A stretch of DNA of 42,995 nucleotides from JAGWBJ01 sp034423015 (GTDB lineage: Bacteria; Chloroflexota; Dehalococcoidia; Lucifugimonadales; JAGWBF01): contig DAOUJG010000058.1 in assembly GCA_034423015.1 (NCBI GenBank), forward strand, positions 1-42,995, written 5' to 3'. Made by a program: the position numbers and the translations under genes. The notes beneath the pieces are model-generated. The model was not told the origin of the DNA and did not search any database. It saw nothing but the letters and a program-made list of their open reading frames with translations. Of this stretch, positions 1 through 7,790 are shown one piece after another (positions within the stretch are counted from its first letter, which is position 1; each line of letters starts with the position of its first letter).

Positions 1-1125
1 GTAGCCGCGGATTCGCGCGTTGGCCAGGTCGTACCCGGCCAGGCAGCACATGGCGCCCGCCACGACGGGCGAGCCGGGAAAGGCCCCGGCGTCGAATACC
101 AGGGACACGTCGAAGGCGGTGATGCGGCCGTCCTTCTTGGCGCCGATCCTGGCCGACATGTGGCTCCCCGAGGTGGGTCCGGTGCCGATGAAGACCTCGG
201 TCCTGGACATGGACAGCTTCACGGGCCGGCCGGTCTTCCGGGACAGCACCGAGGCCACGGGCTCCAGGTACACCAGGGTCTTGCCGCCGAACCCGCCGCC
301 GATCTCCATGGGGACCACCTTGATCTTGGAGACGGGATGGCCCAGGAGCATGGCGGTCAGGTCCCGGATCTGGAAGTGGCCCTGGCTGCTGCACCAGATG
401 GTGAGGGTGTCGTCGGCGTTCCACAGGGCCGTGGCGCTGTGGGGCTCGATATAACCCTGGTGGACAGGCGCGGTGTCGAACTCCCTCTCCACCACCACGT
501 CGGCCTCCTGGAACCCCTTGTCCAGGTCGCCGATCTCGAAGGTGAAGCGGTTGGCGACGTTGCTCCCCTTGCTGTTGTCGTCGTCCCCGAGGACGCCCCC
601 CGTCCGCACGGTGGCGTCCTCCATTGTAGCCAGCCTTTCGTGGACCAGGGGCGCGTCGTCCCTCATCGCCTGTACCACGTTGAGGACGGGGGGAAGCACC
701 TCGTAGTCCACGTCTATCAGGGAGAGGGCCTCTTCGGCGATTTCGGCGGTGGTCGCCGCCACCGCCGCGATGGCGTGACCCTGGTACAACGCCTTGTCGG
801 CGGCCAGCACGTTGTTGCTGACGTACCGGGGGTTCGACATGGCCCCCTCTCCCAGGTCCGTCGCCCGGCCCTCGGGCTGCGCGAGGTCCGCGGCCGTGGC
901 AATGGCCTTGACTCCGGGCAGCGCCAGGGCGCGGGTGAAGTCGATGGACTTGATGCGGGCATGGGCGTGGGGGCTCCTGAGCACCTTTCCGTGGAGCATG
1001 CCCGGGAGGCTTATGTCCGCACCGTACCGGGCGCGCCCGGTCACCTTGTCGGCGCCGTCGTGGCGTATGGGCCGCTTGCCTACGACGTTGTACTCCTGGG
1101 TGGACAGCACCACGTTGGAAGTCAT
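1..1125 (-). CDS. Xanthine/CO dehydrogenase-family molybdopterin-binding subunit (partial, C-terminus off the left edge)
   Basis: This is the large catalytic subunit of a molybdenum hydroxylase, which would hydroxylate a heterocycle, aldehyde or related substrate at a Mo-pterin centre. The first 375 residues are present. They show the family N-terminus (VGKRPIRHDGADKVTGRARYG, residues about 15-35, quoted here as the recognisable start of the domain), the LPGMLHGKVLRSPHAHA segment and the Mo-site loop GGGFGGK near residue 295. The frame is open to base 1, so the gene continues outside the window. The ATG at 1125 overlaps the stop of the 2Fe-2S gene as ATGA, implying translational coupling. The substrate cannot be decided from this part; xanthine, nicotinate, CO and aromatic acids are all possible in the family. 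Confidence 0.93.
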   Translation of the reverse strand, partial: MTSNVVLSTQEYNVVGKRPIRHDGADKVTGRARYGADISLPGMLHGKVLRSPHAHARIKSIDFTRALALPGVKAIATAADLAQPEGRATDLGEGAMSNPRYVSNNVLAADKALYQGHAIAAVAATTAEIAEEALSLIDVDYEVLPPVLNVVQAMRDDAPLVHERLATMEDATVRTGGVLGDDDNSKGSNVANRFTFEIGDLDKGFQEADVVVEREFDTAPVHQGYIEPHSATALWNADDTLTIWCSSQGHFQIRDLTAMLLGHPVSKIKVVPMEIGGGFGGKTLVYLEPVASVLSRKTGRPVKLSMSRTEVFIGTGPTSGSHMSARIGAKKDGRITAFDVSLVFDAGAFPGSPVVAGAMCCLAGYDLANARIRGY

Positions 1126-1604
1126 TGTGCCTTCGCCTCCATCTCCTCCGAAGCGCCCAGCACGGCGCGCACTATCTTGTCGTACCCGGTGCACCGGCAA
1201 AGGTTCCCCGCCAGCCAGTGGCGCACCCTCTGCTCCGTGGGCTTCGGCTCGTTGTCCAGCAACGCCTTGGAGGCGACGATGAACCCCGGGGTGCATATCC
1301 CGCACTGCAGGGCCGCATGCTCGAGGAACGCCTGCTGGATTGGGTGGAGCCCGCCAGCGTCGGCCACGCCCTCGATGGTGGTTATCTCCTTCCCCTGGGC
1401 CTCGACGCCCAGGACGCAGCAGGAGTCCACGATGCGGCCGTCGAACAGCACGGTGCACGCGCCACAGTTGCCGTCGTTGCAGCCCTCCTTGGTGCCCGTC
1501 AGCGAGAGGACGTCCCGCAGGACTTCCAGCAGGCTCTGCCTGGCCTCACAGAGGAACTCGGTGTCTTCTCCGTTGATCCTGGTCTGTACGTGGACCTTGG
1601 CCAT
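1122..1604 (-). CDS. (2Fe-2S)-binding small subunit of the molybdenum hydroxylase
   Basis: This is the electron-transfer subunit of about 160 residues, passing electrons from the Mo site to FAD. The N-terminal plant-ferredoxin-type cluster motif is visible (CNDGNCGAC, with a further Cys at DSCC). The C-terminal helical domain carries the second cluster motif (CGICTPG then CRCTGY). I chose the ATG at 1604 because AGGGAGG lies 9 bases upstream. An upstream in-frame ATG at 1625 would add only seven residues and would overlap the FAD gene. It sits 4 bp after the FAD subunit stop and overlaps the Mo-subunit start by 4 bp, so the three genes form one operon. Confidence 0.95.
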   Translation of the reverse strand: MAKVHVQTRINGEDTEFLCEARQSLLEVLRDVLSLTGTKEGCNDGNCGACTVLFDGRIVDSCCVLGVEAQGKEITTIEGVADAGGLHPIQQAFLEHAALQCGICTPGFIVASKALLDNEPKPTEQRVRHWLAGNLCRCTGYDKIVRAVLGASEEMEAKAQ

Positions 1605-1608
1605 CTCT

Positions 1609-2484
1609 CTAAGCCTCCCTCGCACGGTCTATGGCGCCTTTCAGGGTCCTGCGTGTGAGCACTCCCACCAGGTGCTTGCGCTGGGGGATGGTGCCGCGCA
1701 TGTCGTTGATGGGCTTGGCCGCGGCCATGGCGGCCTCCGCCGCCTCCTCGATGGCCTCGTCGCTGACCTCTTTCCCCGCCAGCGCGTCTCCCGCTTCCTT
1801 CACGTACAGGGGCGTGGGCGCGACGGAGGCCAGGGACACCCGTGCCGACACGAAGGACTTCCCCGAGGAGTCCAGCACCACCGAGGAGCCCACCCCAACG
1901 ACGGCGATGTCCATCTCGTTCCTGGGGATGAACCTCAGGTAGTGGGCCCCCGAGTGGGCCACGGGAGGCGGGAGGTGGATGGCCACCAGGAACTCGCCGT
2001 CCTCCAGCACGTTCTGGCCGGGGGCCGTGCAGAAGTCCTCCGCTGCCACGGTGCGCCTGCCATTGGGTCCGGCCACCTGGCAGGTGGCGCCCAGGACGAT
2101 GAGGGGGGGTATGCCGTCGGCGCTGGGTGCGGCGTTGCACAGGTTGCCGCCCAGGCTGGCCCTGCCCTGGATCTGGATGCCGCCTATCAGGGCTGCGCAG
2201 TCGATGAGGCCCGGATAGGCCTCGGATACGGCGTTGTTCTGGTAGATCCTGTAGCATGGGACCGCCGCCCCAAGCTGAAGGCCGTCCTGGGGCGTATAGG
2301 ATATCTCGTTGGTCTCGGGGATGTTCTTCACGTCCACAAGACGGTCCACCGTCCGGCGTCCGCTCCTGAGCTGGACCAATATGTCGGTGCCGCCGGCCAG
2401 CACCATCGCTCGGCTACCCTTCTCCGCCAGCAGGGAAATGGCTTCTCCGACGGAATGAGGCGCCGTGTATTCGAAGTCTTTCAA
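1609..2484 (-). CDS. FAD-binding medium subunit of the molybdenum hydroxylase (CoxM/XdhB-like)
   Basis: At 291 residues it matches the usual length of the family. Flavin-binding signatures are present: LAGGTDILVQL near residue 30 and the conserved SLGGNLCNAAPSAD stretch near residue 110. The CO dehydrogenase flavoprotein C-terminal domain follows. The start is TTG at 2484, supported by GAGGAGG about 6 bases upstream. It is the first gene of the operon, so gene order is FAD, 2Fe-2S, Mo (coxMSL-like). It is transcribed from the promoter at 2564-2592. Specific substrate unknown. Confidence 0.95.
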   Translation of the reverse strand: MKDFEYTAPHSVGEAISLLAEKGSRAMVLAGGTDILVQLRSGRRTVDRLVDVKNIPETNEISYTPQDGLQLGAAVPCYRIYQNNAVSEAYPGLIDCAALIGGIQIQGRASLGGNLCNAAPSADGIPPLIVLGATCQVAGPNGRRTVAAEDFCTAPGQNVLEDGEFLVAIHLPPPVAHSGAHYLRFIPRNEMDIAVVGVGSSVVLDSSGKSFVSARVSLASVAPTPLYVKEAGDALAGKEVSDEAIEEAAEAAMAAAKPINDMRGTIPQRKHLVGVLTRRTLKGAIDRAREA

Positions 2485-2533
2485 TGGCCCTCCTCCTCAC
2501 ACGTGTATTGGCCGGGAAAAAGGCTCCCGGGCA

Positions 2534-2558
2534 AGGCGTATACAGCCCGGATACGCCT
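2534..2558. promoter_or_regulatory. Operator-like perfect inverted repeat at the transcription start of the Mo-hydroxylase operon
   Basis: AGGCGTAT and ATACGCCT form a perfect 8-bp inverted repeat separated by 9 bp. It begins 5 bp downstream of the minus-strand -10 hexamer, so it would cover roughly +1 to +25. A third partial half-site (ATACGCTA) lies just upstream, between -35 and -10. This is the geometry expected for a repressor that responds to the pathway substrate. No regulator gene is present in the window, so the binding protein is unknown. Confidence 0.6.
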
Positions 2559-2563
2559 ATGGC

Positions 2564-2592
2564 ATCATATACGCTAACCATACCCCTGTCAA
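2564..2592 (-). promoter_or_regulatory. Sigma70-type promoter of the Mo-hydroxylase operon
   Basis: On the minus strand TTGACA (2592-2587) is followed after exactly 17 bp by TATGAT (2569-2564), a near-consensus promoter. The predicted start near 2557 gives a leader of about 70 bases before the TTG start at 2484. The palindrome at 2534-2558 sits directly on the predicted start. Confidence 0.7.
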
Positions 2593-3717
2593 TTGGATTC
2601 AGGCACGCCGGGGGAGCGCGAAACCGCTGCTCGAGGGGGCGCCATAAGGCTCTGCGTCAGGATTGGCACCAGGCTCCTGCAGGACCAGCCCGCCGGACGG
2701 CTTCACCTGCTGGCGCATACCGCCGATGCCGCCGGCATCGACTCCCTGTGGGTGCCCGAGGCGCCCTTCTACTGGGACGCCTTCGCCATCCTGGGAAACC
2801 TGGCGCGGACCACCCAACGGGTCAGGCTGGGGACCGGTGTCACCAGCCCCTACCTGCGCCCCCCGCACCTGCTGGCCATGTCGGCCGCCACCCTGGACCG
2901 GCTGGCCGAGGGTAGGGCCTTCCTGGGCCTCGGACGCAGCCTGCCCCAGTGGTACCGGGGGCTGCTGGGGATGGACACCGGGGAACCCGTGAAGGTGATG
3001 GAGGAGACCCTGACCCTGCTGCGCCAATGGTGGCGTGCGCCCCACCACGCGTCCTCCGACGGGCACTTTCGGGTCAGGGATTTCCCCAGGTACACCCATG
3101 GGCAACAGCCGTCGTTGCCCGTCTACCTGGCTGCCGTAGGTCCCCGGATGCGCCGTCTCGCGGCGCGCATGTCCGACGGCGTGGTCCTTCAGTGGCCCAC
3201 CGTCGATTTCGTGAGAAGGGCCGCCGAGGAGGCCCGGGGAGAGGCCTCGGCGGCGGGCCGCTCTCCCGACGAGGTCTCCGTGATCGTGTCCACCGCCGTG
3301 GAGGTGAACGGAGACGCGGGGGCGGCCCTCGACGGCGCCAAGCGGGAGCTTGCCCTTCACCTGGCCGTCCCTGGTATGGAGAGGTCCATCACGGGGACGG
3401 AGCACGACGTCCCTTCGATAGTCGCCAAAGTGCGGCAGGCCATGCGAGCCAGGGAGGTCCTGGACGCCGGGGGCTGGACCCGGGACTTCGAGCGGGTGGG
3501 TGACCTGGAAGCGGCGGTGCGGGCCATCCCGGCAGACCTGGCGGCCCGCGTGGCCGCCGTGGGACCCGCCGGCACGGTGAGGCGGCGTCTGGCCGAGTAC
3601 CGGGACGCGGGCGCCACCCATTTCTTCGTACCCGCCCCCGGGGACCGGCCGGCAGAGGAGTACTCCGAGTACCTGTCAAGCATCTCTCCTTCCGGGGAGA
3701 CGGGCGGCGGAAGATGA
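2593..3717 (+). CDS. LLM-class flavin-dependent oxidoreductase (luciferase-like/F420-type fold)
   Basis: This is a TIM-barrel flavin (FMN or F420) oxidoreductase. Family features are AGIDSLWVPEAPFYWDAF near residue 47, RVRLGTGVTSPYLRPP, and FLGLGRS followed by E-P-K-V-M-E-E-T-L. The coordinates use the only upstream conventional codon (TTG at 2593), but it has no Shine-Dalgarno. Family proteins normally begin at the beta strand RLCVRIG, which is preceded here by ATA at 2644 with GAGGGGG five to six bases upstream. The true start may therefore be an ATA codon or a mutated ATG. The stop overlaps the next ATG by 4 bp. The substrate is unknown; with the adjacent SDR it suggests oxidation of a small ring compound. 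Confidence 0.88.
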   Translation: MDSGTPGERETAARGGAIRLCVRIGTRLLQDQPAGRLHLLAHTADAAGIDSLWVPEAPFYWDAFAILGNLARTTQRVRLGTGVTSPYLRPPHLLAMSAATLDRLAEGRAFLGLGRSLPQWYRGLLGMDTGEPVKVMEETLTLLRQWWRAPHHASSDGHFRVRDFPRYTHGQQPSLPVYLAAVGPRMRRLAARMSDGVVLQWPTVDFVRRAAEEARGEASAAGRSPDEVSVIVSTAVEVNGDAGAALDGAKRELALHLAVPGMERSITGTEHDVPSIVAKVRQAMRAREVLDAGGWTRDFERVGDLEAAVRAIPADLAARVAAVGPAGTVRRRLAEYRDAGATHFFVPAPGDRPAEEYSEYLSSISPSGETGGGR

Positions 3718-4472
3718 GCGGCGGGCGCCTGGCCGGAAAGGCGGTACTGGTCACGGGCGGGGCCCGGGGCATCGGGGAGGCGATCGCCGCCCTCCTCGCC
3801 GCCGAGGGCGCCAGGGTAGTCGTGGGGGACGTCCTGGAGGCCGAGGGCCGACGGGTGGTGCAGGGGATCGAGGACCGCGGAGGAGGGGGCGTCTTCCACC
3901 CCCTGGACGTGACCCGGGAAGACCAGTGGGAGGAGGCCATCCCGGCTGCCGTGGACGCCTTCGGCGGGCTGGACGTGCTGGTAAACAACGCCGGTGTGGG
4001 CCAGCAGCTCGCCATAGAGGACACGGACGAGGCGGTGTGGCAGCACACCATGGACGTGAACGTCACGGGGGCGTTTCTGGGCACGAAGCACGCCGTCCCC
4101 GAGATGAGGAAGAACGGCGGCGGATCCGTGGTCAACATCTCGTCCATGTCGGGCCTCGTGGGGGGCGGCACGTCTGCCGCGTACCATGCCTCCAAGGGCG
4201 CCATCCGGCTGCTGACCAAGGCCACAGCCGTGCAGTACGCCCGGGACCACATCCGGGCCAACTCCGTCCACCCCGGCGTCATCGAGACTCCCATGACCCG
4301 GGACTTTCTGGCCGACCCGCGAAATCGCCGCGACAGGGAAGCGCGGACGCCCTTGGGGCGGATCGGCACGCCCCGGGACGTGGCCTACGGCGTGCTCTAC
4401 CTGGCCTCCGACGAGTCCTGCTTCGTAACCGGCAGCGAGCTGGTCATCGACGGCGGCCGCACGGCCGTGTAG
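3714..4472 (+). CDS. SDR-family NAD(P)-dependent oxidoreductase
   Basis: This is a classical short-chain dehydrogenase of 252 residues, the usual length. The cofactor motif TGGARGIG is at residues 14-21, NNAG at 91-94, and the catalytic set N116, S144, Y157 and K161 is intact. The C-terminal FVTGSELVIDGG is typical of the FabG/3-alpha-HSD-like group. D39 at the end of beta-2 (VVVGD) favours NAD over NADP; this is inference. Its ATG overlaps the LLM gene stop (ATGA), so the two are co-translated and probably act on consecutive steps. The alcohol or ketone substrate is not determined. Confidence 0.95.
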   Translation: MSGGRLAGKAVLVTGGARGIGEAIAALLAAEGARVVVGDVLEAEGRRVVQGIEDRGGGGVFHPLDVTREDQWEEAIPAAVDAFGGLDVLVNNAGVGQQLAIEDTDEAVWQHTMDVNVTGAFLGTKHAVPEMRKNGGGSVVNISSMSGLVGGGTSAAYHASKGAIRLLTKATAVQYARDHIRANSVHPGVIETPMTRDFLADPRNRRDREARTPLGRIGTPRDVAYGVLYLASDESCFVTGSELVIDGGRTAV

Positions 4473-4545
4473 CCGTATCACTGGAGACGAAGGCGTGGAC
4501 GTTCCCGCCTCCGCGGCAGGTCCTGGCCCAGGAAAGGTCGTGTGC

Positions 4546-5577
4546 ATGGAAGACCCCCCGTCCCCGGGGCCGTTACTGGAGCTTGGCACGGCCTACTGGA
4601 CGAGCAAGGCGTTCCTCACCGCCTGCAACCTCCGGCTGTTCTCCCTGATCGAAGGGGGAACCGACACGGTGGAGCGGGTGTCCGGCGCCTTGGCCATCCC
4701 ACGGCGGGGGACCCGGCGCCTCCTGGAGGGCATGACGGCGCTGGGGCTGCTGGAGAAGGCCGGGGAGCGGTACCGCACGACGCCGGTGGCCTCAGCCTAC
4801 CTGGTGGAGGGCAAGCCGGGATACATGGGCGACCTGTTCGTGACCCTGGACCACCACTTCTTCGCCCCCTTCCAGGACCTGGAGGCGGCCATGCGCAGCG
4901 ACGGGCCCGTGTGGCCCGTGGACCCCCAGGGGAAGAGGGTCCCCCTGACGCCGGAGCAGTCGGAGCTGTTCACCCGGGGGATGCAGGGTCTGACCGGCGC
5001 CACAGGGGCCGCTTTTGGGCTGGAGTGGGCCTCCCGTCTCTCCCGCAGGCGCCATCTTCTGGACATTGGGGGCGGCTCCGGCGCCATGTCCATAGGGGCC
5101 GCCGGCCGGGCGCCGGGGCTCAGGGCCACCGTGCTGGACCGGTCCGTGCCTTGCGCGGTGGCGCGGGAGTACATAGCCGCCGCAGGGCTCTCGGACCGGG
5201 TCGACACCCTGGAGTCGGACATCTTCGAAGACCCTTTCCCCGACAGGCCCGACGTGCACCTGTACAGCAACGTGCTCCAGAACTACGGGGAGGACCGCTG
5301 CCGTGGGCTGCTGCGGAAGAGCTTCGCCGCGCTGCCGCCGGGCGGGGCGATCGTCATCGCGGAGCTGGTGCTGGACCAGGACCGTACCGGGCCGCCCTTC
5401 CCGGTGGCGTTCAACTTCCTCGCCCTGGTGGTGACCGACGGAGGAGGGACCCGCACCTACGACGAATACCGGTCCTGGCTGGAGGAGGCCGGGTTCGTGG
5501 GAATAGGACTGCAACATCTATTCGGTCCCACGAGCCTCGTCTTCGGCACGAAGCCGGAGGCGGGGCCGGCAGCTTGA
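4546..5577 (+). CDS. SAM-dependent methyltransferase, O-methyltransferase (HIOMT-like) type
   Basis: A protein of 343 residues from the ATG at 4546, which has GGAAAGG about 8 bases upstream; an in-frame GTG at 4495 would add 17 low-complexity residues. The N-terminal part (about 1-90) is a winged-helix dimerisation domain of the plant-type O-methyltransferase family. The SAM motif DIGGGSG lies at residues 173-179, and LPPGGAIVIAE follows in the C-terminal Rossmann domain. Relatives methylate hydroxyls or other acceptors in secondary metabolism; some members are not methyltransferases. It follows the SDR by 73 bp on the same strand. A strong hairpin lies just downstream, consistent with the end of this transcript. 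Confidence 0.85.
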   Translation: MEDPPSPGPLLELGTAYWTSKAFLTACNLRLFSLIEGGTDTVERVSGALAIPRRGTRRLLEGMTALGLLEKAGERYRTTPVASAYLVEGKPGYMGDLFVTLDHHFFAPFQDLEAAMRSDGPVWPVDPQGKRVPLTPEQSELFTRGMQGLTGATGAAFGLEWASRLSRRRHLLDIGGGSGAMSIGAAGRAPGLRATVLDRSVPCAVAREYIAAAGLSDRVDTLESDIFEDPFPDRPDVHLYSNVLQNYGEDRCRGLLRKSFAALPPGGAIVIAELVLDQDRTGPPFPVAFNFLALVVTDGGGTRTYDEYRSWLEEAGFVGIGLQHLFGPTSLVFGTKPEAGPAA

Positions 5578-5585
5578 CAGTCCCC

Positions 5586-5622
5586 GAGGGGGCCGTTCAC
5601 AATCGGAAGCGTCGGCCCCCTC
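5586..5622 (+). terminator. Terminator-like GC hairpin after the methyltransferase
   Basis: GAGGGGGCCG (5586-5595) pairs perfectly with CGGCCCCCTC (5613-5622) around a 17-base loop, 8 bases after the stop codon. There is no T-run after it, so it is not a canonical intrinsic terminator; it may act as a 3' end or stabilising structure. Confidence 0.5.
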
Positions 5623-5724
5623 CTCCAACCGCTCCGTCCTGTGGGCGGGCCGGCAGGCCCAGGGCCCACGCAAAGGCCCGGCCGACGTGGGCCGGTGCAG
5701 GTCAGCCTAGAACGAGGTGCAGCT

Positions 5725-6870
5725 ATGACGAATGAGGCCAACGAGATAGTCCAGAAGGCGGTGGATACCGCCATCGACCAGGGCGGCGAGGTAGGAGTCC
5801 AGGTGGCGGCCTACCTGGACGGAGAGCTGGCCGTCGACGTGTGGGGAGGCGTGGCCGACGACACCACAGGGCGGCAGGTGGACGGAGACACGGCGTTCCC
5901 GGTCTTCTCCGTGATCAAGGCGGTCACCGCCACCGCGCTGCACATCCAGGCCGAGAAGGGGCTGGTGGACTATCACACCCCCGTCGCACATTACTGGCCC
6001 GAGTTCGGGAAACACGGCAAGGACAAGGGCACGGTGTACGACGCGCTCACTCACCGCATCGGCGTGCCCCTGATGCCGGTGTCGGTGACGCCGGAGCTGA
6101 TGTGCGACTGGGACTGGATGGTAGGCCAGCTCGCGGAGATGCACCCCCTATTCGAGCCGGGCACCAAGAGCGGGTACATGGCGTATACCTTCGGCTGGGT
6201 GGTGGGCGAGGTCGTGCGCCGTACGGACCCCAAGGAGCGCCCCTTCGGCGTGTTCATCCAGGAGGAGATCTGCCAGCCGCTGGGCATCGATTCCATGTGG
6301 GCGGGAATCCCCGCCGACGTGAACCCTCGAGTGGCCCGTCTCATAGACATGCCGGCGGCCCGCGCGGGGATGGCCCCCGACTCCCTGATGCCCCGGGCGA
6401 TGCCGCCCCAGGTCGCCACCATCCAGGAGGTGTTCGGGCGGGCGGACGTCAGGCAGGCTTGCATCCCCGGCGCCCAGGGGATCATGAACGCCCGCAGCGG
6501 GGCCCGCTTCTTCTCCATGCTGGCCAACGGGGGCGAGCTGGACGGTGTGCGCCTGCTGTCCCAGGACCGGGTCAGGACGTTCAATGTCCCCCGGCCCCCG
6601 TCCGACTGGGACCCGGTGCATGGGGTGCCCCACAAGGGGACCATCGGGGGGTTCCACGTGCCTGGCAGCCCCGGGATGTGGCCCGCCGGGACGAACCCCC
6701 GGGTGTTCGGCCACAACGCCGCCGGTGGGACGGTGGGCTGGGCAGACCCGGACGCGCGCCTGGGCGTGATGATCACCCACAACCGCATGTTCCCCCACGG
6801 CGCCCGGGAGGACAATCCCCTGTTCCCCATCGGAGAGGCCGTCAGGGAGGCGCTGGGGGTGCCGAGCTAA
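5725..6870 (+). CDS. Serine hydrolase of the beta-lactamase/EstB esterase family
   Basis: A protein of 382 residues from the ATG at 5725, which is preceded by GAGGTG six bases upstream. It has the class C beta-lactamase/penicillin-binding-protein fold. The nucleophile motif S-x-x-K appears as SVIK near residue 70 (FPVFSVIKAVTATAL). The second-motif Tyr is in the segment SGYMAYTFGWVVGEV. The third-motif region appears as HNAAGGTVGWADP, in place of the KTG of true beta-lactamases. Family members of this type are usually esterases or D-aminopeptidase-like hydrolases rather than antibiotic-resistance enzymes. No signal peptide is seen, so it is probably cytoplasmic. It sits 147 bp after the methyltransferase, separated by hairpins, so it may be its own transcript. 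Confidence 0.9.
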   Translation: MTNEANEIVQKAVDTAIDQGGEVGVQVAAYLDGELAVDVWGGVADDTTGRQVDGDTAFPVFSVIKAVTATALHIQAEKGLVDYHTPVAHYWPEFGKHGKDKGTVYDALTHRIGVPLMPVSVTPELMCDWDWMVGQLAEMHPLFEPGTKSGYMAYTFGWVVGEVVRRTDPKERPFGVFIQEEICQPLGIDSMWAGIPADVNPRVARLIDMPAARAGMAPDSLMPRAMPPQVATIQEVFGRADVRQACIPGAQGIMNARSGARFFSMLANGGELDGVRLLSQDRVRTFNVPRPPSDWDPVHGVPHKGTIGGFHVPGSPGMWPAGTNPRVFGHNAAGGTVGWADPDARLGVMITHNRMFPHGAREDNPLFPIGEAVREALGVPS

Positions 6871-6893
6871 CGCCGCAGGCCTCAGTTGCGGCG
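6871..6893. terminator. Hairpin between convergent genes
   Basis: CGCCGCA (6871-6877) and TGCGGCG (6887-6893) form a perfect 7-bp stem with a 9-base loop. It lies between the serine hydrolase stop and the last codons of the SirB1-like gene, so it could end both convergent transcripts. No T-run is present. Confidence 0.4.
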
Positions 6894-7706
6894 GGCGATC
6901 TCGTCCCAGATGGCCCGGATCTGGTCCTTCACCCGATCCGCGTCCTCTGACCCCGGCGAGGCGTCCAGGTACTCCTGGAGGCTCTCCGCCGCCCTCCTGT
7001 GCTCTCCCAGGAGCAGGTGGAGGGCCGCCTTGTCCCGGAAGGTCCGCGAGATGTCGGGCTGGACTATGGCGATGCGCTCCGTTGCCGACAGCGCTCTTCG
7101 GAAGTCTTTCCTATTACCGTAGACGTTCCTGAGGTTGGATAGGACCCGTACCAGGATCGTCTTCTTGGTGCAGGGCGTCAGGAACTCCTCCCGGAACTCC
7201 GCCCGCCCCTGGAACGTCGTCTGAAACAGCCTCTCGCAGTCCCCCCTGGAGAGCAGCCTGCCTCCGTTGAAGGGGTCAACGTAGAGCTCCCACTCGGGCG
7301 GGCCGTGCCTCAGGATGAAGTGTCCGGGCAGGCCTATGCCCTCCAGGACCATGCCAAGCCTGCGGGCCACCTCCATGTAGACTATGCTCAGGGTTATGGG
7401 AATGCCCAGCCTCCGGTCCAGGACCCGGTTCAGGTAGCTGTTCTGGGGGTCGTAGTAGTCGTCGGTGTTGCCCCCGAACCCCTGGTCGAAGAACAGGTAC
7501 CGGCTGAGACTCCCCAGCTCCGCCGCCGGGCCGTCCCCTTCGGCGGGACGGGTACGGGCCTCCCTTGCCATCCGGTCCAGCGCCCGCACGTACTCCCCCG
7601 TGTCCAGCTCCGGGTACTCGTCGCCCGCGATGTAGAGGACGGCCTCGGCGAGGGAAATGTCCTCTTCCTCGCGGCTGACCATATCGGCAAGCAGACTACG
7701 GAACAC
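6882..7706 (-). CDS. SirB1-family protein: transglutaminase-like domain plus C-terminal TPR-like region
   Basis: 274 residues. The core segment LDRRLGIPITLSIVYMEVAR followed by GIGLPGHFILRHG and YVDPFNGGRLLS is characteristic of the SirB1/YchA transglutaminase-like family, which usually lacks the catalytic Cys and has an unclear role. The last 80 residues (FRRALSATERIAIVQP onward) look like TPR helices. The start is GTG at 7706, with GAGG upstream. It is the last gene of the long minus-strand ribosomal run, 84 bp after rpsI. This position suggests co-transcription with L13-S9 but not necessarily a ribosomal role. Confidence 0.85.
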   Translation of the reverse strand: MFRSLLADMVSREEEDISLAEAVLYIAGDEYPELDTGEYVRALDRMAREARTRPAEGDGPAAELGSLSRYLFFDQGFGGNTDDYYDPQNSYLNRVLDRRLGIPITLSIVYMEVARRLGMVLEGIGLPGHFILRHGPPEWELYVDPFNGGRLLSRGDCERLFQTTFQGRAEFREEFLTPCTKKTILVRVLSNLRNVYGNRKDFRRALSATERIAIVQPDISRTFRDKAALHLLLGEHRRAAESLQEYLDASPGSEDADRVKDQIRAIWDEIARRN

Positions 7707-7790
7707 GCGGCAGGACCTCGGTCACAGGAGTGATGCCGCCGGCCAAGCCGGGCACCCTCGGCAAGCCGGGACGCCGGCCCTGGGGCGGGA

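Noticed and set aside
160..2577. 805-codon open frame on the plus strand opposite the Mo-hydroxylase genes
   Set aside because: High-GC antisense shadow; its translation is Gly/His/Val low-complexity with no family features, while the minus strand has three complete enzyme subunits.
5640..5700. Second GC-rich dyad cluster (GTGGGC / GCCCAC, GGGCCGG / CCGGCCC) before the serine hydrolase
   Set aside because: Several mutually exclusive pairings in a very GC-rich stretch; no single convincing structure.
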